Below are positions 34,795 through 43,597 of a stretch of 64,000 nucleotides of DNA, in pieces. Each line of letters opens with the position of its first letter. Positions within the stretch are counted from its first letter, which is position 1. Position numbers and translations under genes: made by a program. The stretch lies in contig NZ_VFIA01000012.1 of NCBI RefSeq assembly GCF_014282275.1, positions 1 to 64,000 of the forward strand, written 5' to 3'. The notes beneath the pieces are model-generated. The model worked only from the letters and a program-made list of their open reading frames with translations. It had not been told where the DNA came from and searched no databases. This stretch comes from Spirosoma utsteinense. GTDB lineage: Bacteria > Bacteroidota > Bacteroidia > Cytophagales > Spirosomataceae.

Positions 34795-36498
34795 CTACTG
34801 CGGTTGGGCTTTAGGGGTAGACCCCATCATCCTTTGCAGCACCCACGCGATGCCAACGACCAGCAAACAGCCAATTACGTTTAGCCACAAAAAAGCCGTC
34901 AGATCCAGGGACCAGCTAATGACAACGAATACTTCGGCAATGATCGTAGCCCAGAAGGTGGCCCGGCCGCCAATGGATTTAACGTAGAATGCCACGACGA
35001 ACACCCCCAGAATGACCCCGTAGAAGAGCGACCCCAGAATATTGACAGCCTCGATCATACTGCCCAGCCGGTTGGCAAACTGCGCCACGACGATGCAGAA
35101 TACCCCCCACCCGACTGTTGCCCAGCGCGAGGCCAGCAGGTAGTGGGCGTCGTCGGCTTCGGTACGGACAAGGCGTTTGTAAACATCCACGACCGTCGTC
35201 GACGCCAGCGAGTTGTAGGCCGACGCAATGGAGCCCATAGAGGCACTGAAAATAACGGCAATCAGCAGCCCGATCAGACCGTGGGGCAGGTAGTCGAGCA
35301 CGAACCGCAGGAATACGTAGTTAACATCGCTGGTGTCGGCAGCAGGGTTGTTCTTCTGGATGAGTTTGACCACATCGGCTTTGACCACGTTGAGCGCTTT
35401 ATCGGTTTCGCGCAGCACCACCCCGGCCGCATCCTGCCCGGCCTCGTTGTCGGCTTCGAGGGCTACCTGCATGTCGGCCACGGCCTTCTGACGCTGAGCG
35501 GCTAAATTTTGGTGCTTTATTTCGGCTACTTGATAAGCCCCGGCATACTGGCTTTGTTTGAGCTTGTCGGTTTCCTGTTTATTGAAAAAAGTGGGGGCTG
35601 GATTGAACTGGTAAAAGACAAATACCAGAACGCCTACCAGCAGAATCAGAAACTGCATGGGCACTTTGAGCAGCCCATTCATGAGCAGTCCGAGCCGCGA
35701 CTGCCCGATCGTTTCGCCCGTCAGGTAGCGGCCCACCTGCGACTGATCGGTACCGAAATAGGAGAGCTGAAGAAAGAAACCACCAATCAGGCCCGACCAG
35801 AGGTTATAGCGACTGTCGGGGTCGAAATTCAGGTCGATCAGGTTCATACGGCCCGCCTTACCCGCTACGTGCAGCGCATCGACAAACCCCACGCCCTCGG
35901 GCAGCATTCGAACCGTCAGAAAACCCGCCAGTGCCATCGCAAACGTAACAATGGCCATTTGCTGTAGATGGGTGTAGGATATGGCTTTTGTGCCTCCTGT
36001 AACGGTATAGGCCAGTACGATACCGCCCATGAGCAGGTTCGTCCAGTAGATATTCCAGCCCAGGATCGTCGACAAAATAATGGCTGGCGCATAGATCGAC
36101 AGGCCGGTAGATAGGCCCCGCTGGATCAGGAAAAGCCCCGATGTCAGCGTACGAACCCGAACGTCGAAGCGGTTCTCCAGAAACTCGTAGGCCGTAAATA
36201 CTTTCAGCTTGTGAAACATCGGCACGAAGGTCACCGACAGAACGACCATGGCGAGTGGCAGTCCGAAATAGAACTGCACGAACCGCATACCGTCGGCAAA
36301 GCCCTGCCCCGGTGCCGATAAAAACGTAACGGCACTAGCCTGCGTAGCCATGACGGACAACCCGACGTGATACCACGGCAACGACTGCCCCGCCAGCAGA
36401 TAATCGTCCATACTGCGGCTACCCCGGCTGCGGATGACCCCGTAAGCGATCACTCCCACTAAGGTAAAGACCAGAACCCCCCAGTCGATCGAACTCAT
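34795..36498 (-). CDS. Sodium:solute symporter (SSS family)
   Basis: A 567-residue inner-membrane symporter of the SSF/SSS family, about 13 helices. The N-terminal GVIRSRGSRSMDDYLLAGQS and SVMATQASAVTFLSAPGQGF are the family's first-helix region. ALVMGGIVLAYTVTGGTKAI-like and TDQSQVGRYLTGET motifs follow, and the sodium site occurs in FSASMGSIASAYNSLAS (about 425-441). A hydrophilic insert of about 100 residues (from NKQETDKLKQSQY to DTSDVNYVF, about 305-395), rich in Ala/Gln/Asp/Lys and predicted helical, is unusual for the family. Substrate is not decidable; sugar or organic-acid uptake is common. Its ATG overlaps the stop of a 41-codon upstream gene. Confidence 0.92.
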   Translation of the reverse strand: MSSIDWGVLVFTLVGVIAYGVIRSRGSRSMDDYLLAGQSLPWYHVGLSVMATQASAVTFLSAPGQGFADGMRFVQFYFGLPLAMVVLSVTFVPMFHKLKVFTAYEFLENRFDVRVRTLTSGLFLIQRGLSTGLSIYAPAIILSTILGWNIYWTNLLMGGIVLAYTVTGGTKAISYTHLQQMAIVTFAMALAGFLTVRMLPEGVGFVDALHVAGKAGRMNLIDLNFDPDSRYNLWSGLIGGFFLQLSYFGTDQSQVGRYLTGETIGQSRLGLLMNGLLKVPMQFLILLVGVLVFVFYQFNPAPTFFNKQETDKLKQSQYAGAYQVAEIKHQNLAAQRQKAVADMQVALEADNEAGQDAAGVVLRETDKALNVVKADVVKLIQKNNPAADTSDVNYVFLRFVLDYLPHGLIGLLIAVIFSASMGSIASAYNSLASTTVVDVYKRLVRTEADDAHYLLASRWATVGWGVFCIVVAQFANRLGSMIEAVNILGSLFYGVILGVFVVAFYVKSIGGRATFWATIIAEVFVVISWSLDLTAFLWLNVIGCLLVVGIAWVLQRMMGSTPKAQPQ

Positions 36499-36620
36499 GA
36501 CAGCCAGCGCATTAACGCGTAAAACAGCCCGATTTCAGCAACCAGACAACCAAGGACAATGGCGTAAAGCTGACGCCAGGAACGAATAAAGGAAGGTAAA
36601 CCGGAAGGATTTTCGGGCAT
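36495..36620 (-). CDS. 41-residue single-span membrane peptide overlapping the symporter
   Basis: A short open frame upstream of the symporter: ATG at 36620, stop TGA at 36497-36495, sharing ATGA with the symporter start. The peptide begins MPENPSGLPSFIRSWRQLY and continues with a single hydrophobic helix (AIVLGCLVAEIGLFYALM) ending RWLS. The four-base overlap implies translational coupling, and the one-helix layout is what a small subunit of a symporter would look like. Nothing else in this stretch explains the frame. Confidence 0.72.
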   Translation of the reverse strand: MPENPSGLPSFIRSWRQLYAIVLGCLVAEIGLFYALMRWLS

Positions 36621-36698
36621 AGAAACGGTGAGTTGTCTGACTACAACGGCGAAATTAGGTTAAATCGTCGTACCGAATCCGATAATAACCCGATTATG

Positions 36699-37598
36699 TC
36701 ACTGACCGATACGCAGATGGTAGCTGCCGTAAGGGATAAAGGTAATGGGCGTATCAATATTTGGGCCAAAGACAAGCGGGATGTAAGCTGCCAGATCGAA
36801 TGCATGTCGCCGACGATCGAAGCGAACGCCCCCCGACAGCACCCCGGCAAAATCCACAGACCGGTTGACACCACTACCGAACAGCACGAAGTTTTCGCTG
36901 ATGAACGTCAGTTTGGGACTCACTTTCCGGACCAGCCCGAACGTACCGACCAGGTTGCTCGATACGCGCCCGTTCGATACCGTTGCGCCCAAACCATAGG
37001 TCGTGTTGTTGCGCCGGTCGCCGGTCGTGACAATTCCCTGCACGTAGCCTATCCCTTCTATAAACCGGTTGAACCGGACAGCCGCATACTGTGCATTGAT
37101 CCCCAGCCGAACCCGGCTGCTCACCGGCAGCGACACTTTGGTAGTAAGGCTGAACAGGTTTGTTGGCAGAAACGAATAAAATGTTGCCCCTACGCTCCAG
37201 TTATCGTTGACCCCGTACTCGAACTGGCTAATGTAGAGGTAATAATTCCGGTAATAGAGCCGGCCTTTCTCTGCCGAGAAAGCCGTCGGGGCAATTCGCA
37301 TCGTTTGCGGAAACAGGTTGGCATAGGTTCCGCCCGGTTCCCGGCTATCCTGTCGTTCGATCCGGATGATCTGATCGGCTTTCAACCGGACTTCGCCCAG
37401 ATTGCGCGTCCGGATAACGGCTTCGGTACTATCCTGACGCAGAATTTCGCCCCGTAGCTCGGTGCCATCCCTGAGCACTATGATATATGTGGGCGGGGGC
37501 GGTTGTTTGGTAGACTGGCCGGGTTTGGGGTAATACTCATCCTGCGCCATTACGGCAACAGGCAGCACAAACAACAAAAGAAAAAGGTAGTAATTCAT
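36699..37598 (-). CDS. Exported protein with one small beta module and C-terminal barrel-like region
   Basis: A 299-residue exported protein, signal peptide about 1-18 (YLFLLLFVLPVAVMAQ). A short N-terminal beta module (about 38-82; IVLRDGTELRGEILRQDSTE, RTRNLGEVRLKADQIIRIE) is followed by about 200 residues of alternating strands ending RFDRRRHAFDLAAYIPL, typical of an outer-membrane or surface beta-barrel. The neighbour at 37615 is a paralog with two copies of the N-terminal module. Function unknown. Both genes are minus-strand, 16 bases apart, and probably one transcript. Confidence 0.78.
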   Translation of the reverse strand: MNYYLFLLLFVLPVAVMAQDEYYPKPGQSTKQPPPPTYIIVLRDGTELRGEILRQDSTEAVIRTRNLGEVRLKADQIIRIERQDSREPGGTYANLFPQTMRIAPTAFSAEKGRLYYRNYYLYISQFEYGVNDNWSVGATFYSFLPTNLFSLTTKVSLPVSSRVRLGINAQYAAVRFNRFIEGIGYVQGIVTTGDRRNNTTYGLGATVSNGRVSSNLVGTFGLVRKVSPKLTFISENFVLFGSGVNRSVDFAGVLSGGVRFDRRRHAFDLAAYIPLVFGPNIDTPITFIPYGSYHLRIGQ

Positions 37599-37614
37599 TG
37601 GGGCCGGTGGATAG

Positions 37615-38781
37615 TTAGTCGTGCCCAATAAGCAAATTATAGCCGATATACGGAAATAGCTGCGTGGTGCGGCCATCCCACAGGTAAGGATACTGATGGA
37701 TCAGGGTGAACACCCCCAGATCGAACGCATGGCGACGGCGATCGATGCGCAGGGCGGCCGATACCGATGCCTTCGAATCCGCGTAATAGCCATATCTCCG
37801 GCCCAGATTCAGGGTATTGTCGCTAACGAACGACAGGCGGGGCGACAGTTTCTGGATAATGCCCAGCGACAGGAACGATTGATCAGGCACCCGGAAAAAG
37901 GAATACTGTTTCAGTCCCTGATTGGCCTGCATTCGACGCCCGTAGCCCAGGGTGACGTTGTGCTGACTGCTACCTACCGAAGCCAGCGCCTGGAATGTCC
38001 AGACGTCGCGACCGCGGGTATAGGTAAACTGTTGGCCCGACTGATACGAGGCCTGAACTCCCAACCGAAAGCGGTCACCGATGGGGGCGCTCAATTTGGT
38101 GACGAGCCGGGAGTTGTTGGTCGCAAACTGGCCGCTTCCCAGGTAGGTGTCGGAGTAAATCAGGTAGGGTATGGGCGTAGCGAAATTAACACCGATACTC
38201 CAGTTGCGGGTAATGCCGTACTGGAATTCATTGAGCAGCAGCCACGTATTCCGGTAATAGAACCGCCCTTTGTCGGGGTTGTATGCGGTTGGTCCCATCA
38301 GTAGCCAGGGCGCAAACCGGCCCGGGAAGTTCCGGTCTGAATCGAAACGGGCTTCGACTTGAACCGTGTCCATGCGGGCAAGTAGTTCCGGCTCAAAGTA
38401 GGTTAACTGACCATTTCGTTTTCGCACCGTAATCATAGCGCTATCGCGTCGCACAAACTGCCCTTCTACCTGCGTACCGTCTTTGAACACAAAGACCCGA
38501 ACGGGCCCAACGGTGCGAACCGGAACCAGGTTGAGCGGCACGTCGGGCCGGTTAGCCATGACCCGAACGAGTTGATCGGCTTCAATGAAGGTCAGTTGCC
38601 GGTTGCGTTTCCGAACCGTAATAAGGCTGCTATCCTGCCGGATTACCTGCCCGCGCACCACCGAACTGTCCCGCATGATCAGGTACGATTGCCTGCGCTG
38701 TACGTCGGCGGGCGTTATTTTAGTCGATTGCGACCAACCCGCAACGGGTCCAAGCAGGAGTAGTACCAGAACTGTTTTCAT
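37615..38781 (-). CDS. Exported paralog with two beta modules
   Basis: A 388-residue exported paralog, signal peptide about 1-17 (TVLVLLLLGPVAGWSQ). It holds two copies of the small module: YLIMRDSSVVRGQVIRQDSS with ITVRKRNRQLTFIEADQLVR, and VFVFKDGTQVEGQFVRRDSA with ITVRKRNGQLTYFEPELLAR. The C-terminal barrel-like half includes PTAYNPDKGRFYYRNTW, matching PTAFSAEKGRLYYRNYY of the 36699 protein, and LRIDRRRHAFDLGVF. The extra module arose by internal duplication or was lost in the sister. The ATG at 38781 gives the signal peptide. It is divergent from the aminotransferase. Confidence 0.8.
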   Translation of the reverse strand: MKTVLVLLLLGPVAGWSQSTKITPADVQRRQSYLIMRDSSVVRGQVIRQDSSLITVRKRNRQLTFIEADQLVRVMANRPDVPLNLVPVRTVGPVRVFVFKDGTQVEGQFVRRDSAMITVRKRNGQLTYFEPELLARMDTVQVEARFDSDRNFPGRFAPWLLMGPTAYNPDKGRFYYRNTWLLLNEFQYGITRNWSIGVNFATPIPYLIYSDTYLGSGQFATNNSRLVTKLSAPIGDRFRLGVQASYQSGQQFTYTRGRDVWTFQALASVGSSQHNVTLGYGRRMQANQGLKQYSFFRVPDQSFLSLGIIQKLSPRLSFVSDNTLNLGRRYGYYADSKASVSAALRIDRRRHAFDLGVFTLIHQYPYLWDGRTTQLFPYIGYNLLIGHD

Positions 38782-38827
38782 GGTTGGGGGTGTTGCTTTG
38801 CTGACGAACATTATTCAACGACGTATT

Positions 38828-40054
38828 ATGCAGACGGTCACGCACCGGCAGTTATTTTTCCAGCACGTAGCACAGACCTCGGATTTCCCTTTAGCGTTGG
38901 AAATTGAGCGGGCCGAAGGTGTATTTATTTATTCAGCGGGGGACGCATCGAATCAGCCAACACGCTTTATGGACCTGATCTCAGGCATTGGCGTAAGTAA
39001 TGTTGGCCACCGCCACCCCAGAGTGATCGACGCGATCCAGCAGCAACTGGACAAATACCTGCACCTGATGGTGTACGGCGAGTACGTTCAGACGCCCCAG
39101 ACCCAGTTGGCCCAAGCGTTGGCGAGCACCCTGCCCGTCGGGCTCGACAATGTCTACTTTACCAACTCCGGAACGGAAGCCGTGGAAGGAGCCATGAAAC
39201 TGGCCAAGCGGTATACGGGTCGTACCGAAATCATCTCGTGCATCAACGCTTACCATGGCGCTACGCAGGGAGCACTGTCGCTCTCGGGCGACGAGAATTT
39301 CAAACGTAACTACCGTCCGCTCCTCCCCGACATCCGCCACATCCGGCACGGCGTACAGGCCGATATCGATCAGATCACCGAAAAAACGGCGGCTGTCGTG
39401 ATGGAGGTCATTACGGCCGAAGCGGGCATCCGCGTGCCGGAGCCCGGCTATTTGCAGGCCGTTCGTCAGCGGTGTACCGAGGTGGGTGCGTTATTGATTT
39501 TCGATGAGATCCAGACCGGGTTTGGCCGGACGGGCACCTTCTGGGCGTTTGAAGCCTTCGGTGCGAACGGTGGCCCGGTTGTTCCCGACATTCTCCTGTG
39601 TGCCAAGGGAATGGGGGGCGGCATGCCTGTGGGCGCGTTCATCAGCTCGGCTGAGATCATGAGCGTGTTCAAGAATAATCCCATCCTGGGCCATATCACT
39701 ACATTTGGCGGGCACCCGGTTTCCTGCGCGGCCTCGTTAGCCACGTTACAGGTTATTCAGGACGAAAAGCTCTACGAACAGGCCGAAGCCAAGGGTCAGT
39801 TGTTCCGGCAGTTGCTGGTTCATCCGGCCATCAAAGCTATTCGCGGAAAGGGGTTGATGCTGGCCGTTGAGTTCGAGTCGTTTGCGGTTCTGAAACCCAT
39901 CATCGACCGGGCCATTGCCAAAGGCGTCATCACCGACTGGTTCCTGTTCTGCGACAACTCCATGCGAATTGCGCCACCGCTGATCATCACCGAAGACCAG
40001 ATCCGCGACGCCTGCGCAGTAATTCTGGGGGCAATTCAAACTGAACCTGTATAG
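38828..40054 (+). CDS. Class III PLP-dependent aminotransferase (acetylornithine aminotransferase-like)
   Basis: A 408-residue fold-type I aminotransferase of class III (ArgD/ornithine/4-aminobutyrate group). The PLP-ribose region is NVYFTNSGTEAVEGAMKLAKRY (about 112-133). The internal-aldimine aspartate is in LLIFDEIQTGFGRTG (about 222-236) and the catalytic lysine in PDILLCAKGMGGGMPVG (about 253-269). HITTFGGHPVSCAASLAT follows. The substrate cannot be fixed; no arginine or lysine genes lie beside it. The start at 38828 is the first ATG with family-like sequence; an ATG further upstream would overlap the divergent gene. Confidence 0.9.
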   Translation: MQTVTHRQLFFQHVAQTSDFPLALEIERAEGVFIYSAGDASNQPTRFMDLISGIGVSNVGHRHPRVIDAIQQQLDKYLHLMVYGEYVQTPQTQLAQALASTLPVGLDNVYFTNSGTEAVEGAMKLAKRYTGRTEIISCINAYHGATQGALSLSGDENFKRNYRPLLPDIRHIRHGVQADIDQITEKTAAVVMEVITAEAGIRVPEPGYLQAVRQRCTEVGALLIFDEIQTGFGRTGTFWAFEAFGANGGPVVPDILLCAKGMGGGMPVGAFISSAEIMSVFKNNPILGHITTFGGHPVSCAASLATLQVIQDEKLYEQAEAKGQLFRQLLVHPAIKAIRGKGLMLAVEFESFAVLKPIIDRAIAKGVITDWFLFCDNSMRIAPPLIITEDQIRDACAVILGAIQTEPV

Positions 40055-40066
40055 TTTTACGGGTAA

Positions 40067-40155
40067 CAAGGGGCTGGCGTATCCTGGACGGCTACGTCCG
40101 GGTGTAAAATTCTGTTCACCCGGACGTAGCCGTCCAAGATACGCCAGCCCCCTTG
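40067..40155. repeat. Long near-perfect inverted repeat after the aminotransferase
   Basis: Left arm 40067-40104 (CAAGGGGCTGGCGTATC, then CTGGACGGCTACGTCCGGGTG in sequence) and right arm 40117-40155 are reverse complements with one indel and one mismatch, around a 12-base loop. Each arm contains GGACG/CGTCC, so is itself foldable. Placement after the aminotransferase and before the oppositely oriented small genes suits a bidirectional terminator or a dispersed palindromic element. Confidence 0.8.
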
Positions 40156-40204
40156 CTGAGGTAGAACTCAATCCAAAGTAAACTTCTGAATAGTATCATT
40201 AACA

Positions 40205-40235
40205 CGAATGCCATTACTCCAGGTAATGGCATTCG
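40205..40235. terminator. 12-bp hairpin after the 38-residue gene
   Basis: CGAATGCCATTA (40205-40216) pairs perfectly with TAATGGCATTCG (40224-40235) around seven bases, 8 bases downstream of the minus-strand stop at 40243. No long T run is present. Confidence 0.45.
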
Positions 40236-40242
40236 TTGTTCG

Positions 40243-40359
40243 TCAGGGAAACATCACCGTCAGCGTTCCCAGGATCAGGGCCAGTCCAAAGATGATCAGC
40301 AGGCCAATTAGTATAGTTCTGAGCAGGCTGCCCGGTTTCTTCGGTGTTGGGGTTGTCAT
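40243..40359 (-). CDS. 38-residue single-span membrane peptide
   Basis: An open frame from ATG at 40359 to TGA at 40243-40245, four bases after the stop of the 89-residue gene. The peptide starts with a short hydrophilic basic segment (MTTPTPKKPGSLLR) and continues with one very hydrophobic helix (TILIGLLIIFGLALILG), ending TLTVMFP. The positive-inside rule is satisfied. It could be a membrane anchor, a toxin-like peptide or simply a transporter accessory; no family is recognised. The hairpin right after it supports a real gene end. Confidence 0.55.
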   Translation of the reverse strand: MTTPTPKKPGSLLRTILIGLLIIFGLALILGTLTVMFP

Positions 40360-40363
40360 AGGC

Positions 40364-40633
40364 TCAGTCTTTTTTTTGGTCATGAAACATAACCATGGCC
40401 TCCATGATGCGATTCATTTCATCGGCAGAGAAATCAGTGCGGTAAATACGTTCAAAAACGGCGGCCTTCAACTGGCCAACAGACCAGTTGGGGTGCTGCC
40501 TTATTAAATTCATTTCTACCATTTTCTGCCCCGTATCAGCCATTTCAAAGCCCATGTTGAAGCGATCAATATCCGATTTTTGCATGATAAAATCGGCGTA
40601 AATACGTCTCACATGGTTTGGTGTATCGCTCAT
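40364..40633 (-). CDS. 89-residue partner of the nucleotidyltransferase
   Basis: A small helical protein with no signal or membrane segment. Conserved-looking stretches are RFNMGFEMADTGQKMVE, HPNWSVGQLKAAVFERIYRT and DFSADEMNRIMEAM. The form 'RF.MG.EM ... P..S...LK..VF.RIY..DFS' is, from memory, a recurring small protein encoded next to DUF-type nucleotidyltransferases in Bacteroidota. Its ATG overlaps the end of the nucleotidyltransferase gene by four bases, so they are translationally coupled. It could be an antitoxin, a regulator or a subunit; none is proven. Confidence 0.75.
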   Translation of the reverse strand: MSDTPNHVRRIYADFIMQKSDIDRFNMGFEMADTGQKMVEMNLIRQHPNWSVGQLKAAVFERIYRTDFSADEMNRIMEAMVMFHDQKKD

Positions 40634-41169
40634 AAAAAAGCCAATCTAAAATCATTCAACTGCAATTTTTTAATCCATTGCTTAACATAAATAATATCCA
40701 GATTTGGACAATCATGGATCAGGTTCTTTATATCGTCAAGCTGCTGCTGGCTAAAGAGTTTCTGGATCCATAGAAGCTTTGCAACAATCAAATCTTCTGG
40801 CGATATGACCCAGCAGGTAACATCAGGCAATATTTCTCTACGCTGTCTTCTGTCAAATTCCATTCGTTGAAAATCATCATTTTTTCGAACAATGAAATCA
40901 ATCTTCATTCCGGATTTCCAGTCAATAATATTAAACATTCCCTCTCTGCTAACTTCCTCTTTGGCGCTCTCCTTATGAAAATAGCATTCCCGTTCGGCAA
41001 ACAGTTCTGCAAACTGAGTAAAGTTTTCCGAGCGTAACTCAATCACGATATCAATATCACGGGTATACCGAGGAATGGAGTAAGCGTTCAGTGCTATACT
41101 CCCTGACAGCATGTAATCAATTTGTCGGCTTTCCAATTGCCCGCAGATAAACGTCAACAGCTCTTCCAC
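40630..41169 (-). CDS. MNT-type nucleotidyltransferase
   Basis: A 179-residue protein of the DNA polymerase beta-like minimal nucleotidyltransferase fold. The nucleotide-binding Gly-Ser is in YMLSGSIALNAY (about 20-30), and the two metal-binding acidic residues in RDIDIVIEL (Asp about 38 and 40). A third acidic residue is probably MKIDFIVRKND (about 88-98). SPEDLIVAKLLW is a characteristic helix of AbiEii/MNT-like proteins. It could modify RNA, a tRNA or a protein by adding nucleotides. It is visibly more AT-rich than pccB, which ends four bases upstream, so it may have been acquired as a cassette with its 89-residue partner. Confidence 0.82.
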   Translation of the reverse strand: MEELLTFICGQLESRQIDYMLSGSIALNAYSIPRYTRDIDIVIELRSENFTQFAELFAERECYFHKESAKEEVSREGMFNIIDWKSGMKIDFIVRKNDDFQRMEFDRRQRREILPDVTCWVISPEDLIVAKLLWIQKLFSQQQLDDIKNLIHDCPNLDIIYVKQWIKKLQLNDFRLAFL

Positions 41170-41173
41170 AAGG

Positions 41174-42763
41174 CTACAGCGGAATGTTACCGTGTTTTTT
41201 CTTCGGCATCGTCGCTACTTTGTTTTCCAGCATCTTAAACGCCCGGATGAGTTTGTGGCGGGTCTGGTCGGGCATGATCACCTCGTCGATATAGCCCCGG
41301 TGGGCAGCCCGGTAGGGGTTGGCAAACTTCTCGGTATAGTCCAGGACTTTCTCCTGTAACTTGGCCTGCGGGTCGTCGGCTTCGGCAATTTCACGTTTGA
41401 AGATGATCTCAGCCGCTCCCGATGCGCCCATGACCGCAATTTCGGCACTCGGCCAGGCGTAATTCATGTCGGCCCCAATATGTTTAGAGTTCATCACGTC
41501 ATACGCGCCACCATATGCTTTGCGGGTAATGACCGTTACGCGGGGCACCGTGGCTTCACAGAACGCATACAGCAGCTTGGCTCCGTTGGTGATGATCCCG
41601 TTCCATTCCTGATCGGTACCGGGCAGGAAACCCGGCACATCTTCCAGTACGAGCAACGGGACATTGAAGCAGTCGCAGAAGCGTACGAACCGGGCGGCTT
41701 TGGTACTGGCGTTGATGTCCAGAACCCCCGCCAGTACCGCTGGCTGGTTGCCCACAACACCGATGCTCCGGCCACCAATCCGGGCAAATCCAACAACAAT
41801 ATTTTCGGCGAAGTTGGTATGAACTTCCATGAACGTATCTGCATCGACCAGTTCACTGATCACCCCGCGCATATCGTAGGGCTGATTCGGATTATCGGGA
41901 ATGATGCTGTTCAGCGCAGGCCGCATTTCATCACCACCTGCGTCATAGGCCAGCATCGGGGGCTCGTCCTCGCAATTCTGCGGGATGTAGCTGAGCAGCT
42001 GTTTCAGATTCTGAATGCAGGCAAGTTCGTTGGCGCAGGAGAAGTGCGTCACGCCCGACTTCGTGCTGTGGGTACTGGCACCACCCAGTTCTTCAGCGGT
42101 CACACTTTCATGGGTCACGGTCTTGACCACGTTGGGGCCCGTTACGAACATGTAGCTCGTATTTTCGACCATAAAAATAAAATCGGTGATGGCCGGGCTG
42201 TATACGGCCCCCCCGGCACACGGCCCCATGACAGCCGACAGTTGCGGAATGACGCCCGAAGCCCGCGTGTTGCGGTAAAAAATATCGGCATATCCGGCCA
42301 GTGACAACACACCCTCCTGAATACGGGCACCCCCGGAGTCGTTCAGGCCAATGATCGGTGCTCCATTTTGCAGAGCCAGATCCATGAGCTTGCAAATCTT
42401 TTCGGCATGGGTTTCGGACAGTGCCCCGCCAAAGACCGTGAAGTCCTGCGCAAACACATAAATAAGCCGACCGTCGACCGTACCGTAACCCGTTACGACG
42501 CCATCGCCGAGGTAATGTTCTTTGTCCATGCCGAAGTCGCGGGTCCGGTGCATGACAAACTTACCAATCTCTTCAAATGACCCTTCGTCCAGCAACAGCG
42601 CAATCCGTTCCCGGGCAGTTAGTTTACCTTTTTTATGTTGGGCATCGATCCGTTTTTGACCACCGCCCAATTCAGCTTCGGCATTTTTCTGATCCAGGAG
42701 CTGCGTTTTCGATGGTTTGCTGAGGTTAGCGTGGTTAGCGCCGGGACTTGTTTCGGTTTGCAT
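41174..42763 (-). CDS. pccB: Propionyl/acyl-CoA carboxylase, carboxyltransferase (beta) subunit
   Basis: A 529-residue carboxyltransferase of the PccB/MmdA family, which transfers carboxyl from biotin to propionyl-CoA or reverses the methylmalonyl-CoA decarboxylase reaction. Two crotonase-like halves are visible. The N-terminal half has [58 protein letters not shown] and [18 protein letters not shown] with the acyl-CoA oxyanion site. The C-terminal half has [37 protein letters not shown] and [17 protein letters not shown]. Biotin carboxylase and carrier subunits are not in the window. It probably feeds odd-chain and branched-chain acyl-CoA into methylmalonyl-CoA. Confidence 0.93.
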   Translation of the reverse strand: MQTETSPGANHANLSKPSKTQLLDQKNAEAELGGGQKRIDAQHKKGKLTARERIALLLDEGSFEEIGKFVMHRTRDFGMDKEHYLGDGVVTGYGTVDGRLIYVFAQDFTVFGGALSETHAEKICKLMDLALQNGAPIIGLNDSGGARIQEGVLSLAGYADIFYRNTRASGVIPQLSAVMGPCAGGAVYSPAITDFIFMVENTSYMFVTGPNVVKTVTHESVTAEELGGASTHSTKSGVTHFSCANELACIQNLKQLLSYIPQNCEDEPPMLAYDAGGDEMRPALNSIIPDNPNQPYDMRGVISELVDADTFMEVHTNFAENIVVGFARIGGRSIGVVGNQPAVLAGVLDINASTKAARFVRFCDCFNVPLLVLEDVPGFLPGTDQEWNGIITNGAKLLYAFCEATVPRVTVITRKAYGGAYDVMNSKHIGADMNYAWPSAEIAVMGASGAAEIIFKREIAEADDPQAKLQEKVLDYTEKFANPYRAAHRGYIDEVIMPDQTRHKLIRAFKMLENKVATMPKKKHGNIPL

Positions 42764-42868
42764 CAGAAATGGTCGGTAGGGTTGTGTGAGGGCAAAGTTA
42801 ATTATTCATGACAATTCCAACGGTCCCGATTGTTTTTGTATCATCGTGTTCAAAAAGACGGACCTCAC

Positions 42869-43597
42869 ATGAAGCTGCTCTACCTCATTGGCTTACTGGT
42901 CATTACTTCAGCCGCAGCGGCTCAGGATTCTACCATTGCCCTGCGTAAGCCGGCTCGTGTCGTGATCAAATTCGCGCCACTGTCGCTCCTGTTCGATCAG
43001 GATGCCACCCTTCAGGGCGCTCTGGAATTCAGGACCGGCATTCGAACAGCGGTGCAGGCCGAGTTTGGCTACGGCTGGCGAACGCTCTCCCCATTCGACA
43101 GCGACCTGAAAGATTTTGTCGACGCCGAGGTTTGGCGGGGCCGGGCCGAAGTTCGTTTCTACACCAACCGCTACCGCACGAACCGGCGGCAGGGCATTGC
43201 TATCCGGAGTGATTTCCCGTTGGGTAACTACTGGGCCATCGACGGCCTGTTCAAACAAATCAATGTCGTTGACCGGGATTATGCCTATCAGCCCGTCTTC
43301 GACAGTGCCGCCCCCCGGTACCATGGGTTGGCACGAACCAGCCGCTATGCGCTGGGCTCCCACCTCAAAATAGGTCGTCAATTTGCGTTTTACGATCCGC
43401 ACAACCGCCTTTTTTCCCGAACATTGATCGATATTTACATCGGAGCCGGTGTTCGGTGGGCCATCAACGACCGTCGGTCTGCCAGCCAGAACCCGTCGCT
43501 GACCTGTGGATGTGGCATTGGACGTTCGTTTACGGCAACCGATGGTCAGTGGACACCGAGCCTGGCGGCCGGACTGAAAGTAGGATTTGCGCGTTGA
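42869..43597 (+). CDS. Exported beta-rich protein of unknown function
   Basis: A 242-residue protein with signal peptide about 1-18 (LYLIGLLVITSAAAAQ). The remainder is strands of 10-12 residues with aromatic girdle-like ends (GYGWRTLSPFDSDLK, LGSHLKIGRQFAFYDPHNRL, IDIYIGAGVRWAIND), and it ends SLAAGLKVGFAR, the usual C-terminal strand of a beta-barrel. It resembles DUF3575-type outer-membrane proteins. Its stop TGA overlaps the TTG start of porQ, so the two are probably translated together; a role near the type IX secretion system is suggested only by that. Confidence 0.72.
   Translation: MKLLYLIGLLVITSAAAAQDSTIALRKPARVVIKFAPLSLLFDQDATLQGALEFRTGIRTAVQAEFGYGWRTLSPFDSDLKDFVDAEVWRGRAEVRFYTNRYRTNRRQGIAIRSDFPLGNYWAIDGLFKQINVVDRDYAYQPVFDSAAPRYHGLARTSRYALGSHLKIGRQFAFYDPHNRLFSRTLIDIYIGAGVRWAINDRRSASQNPSLTCGCGIGRSFTATDGQWTPSLAAGLKVGFAR

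Noticed and set aside
36633-37457. Plus-strand 274-residue open frame opposite the exported protein at 36699
   Set aside because: It overlaps a signal-peptide protein with a paralog next door, and shows no domain pattern.
41480-42304. Plus-strand 274-residue open frame opposite pccB
   Set aside because: It is antisense to conserved carboxyltransferase motifs and has no recognisable features.
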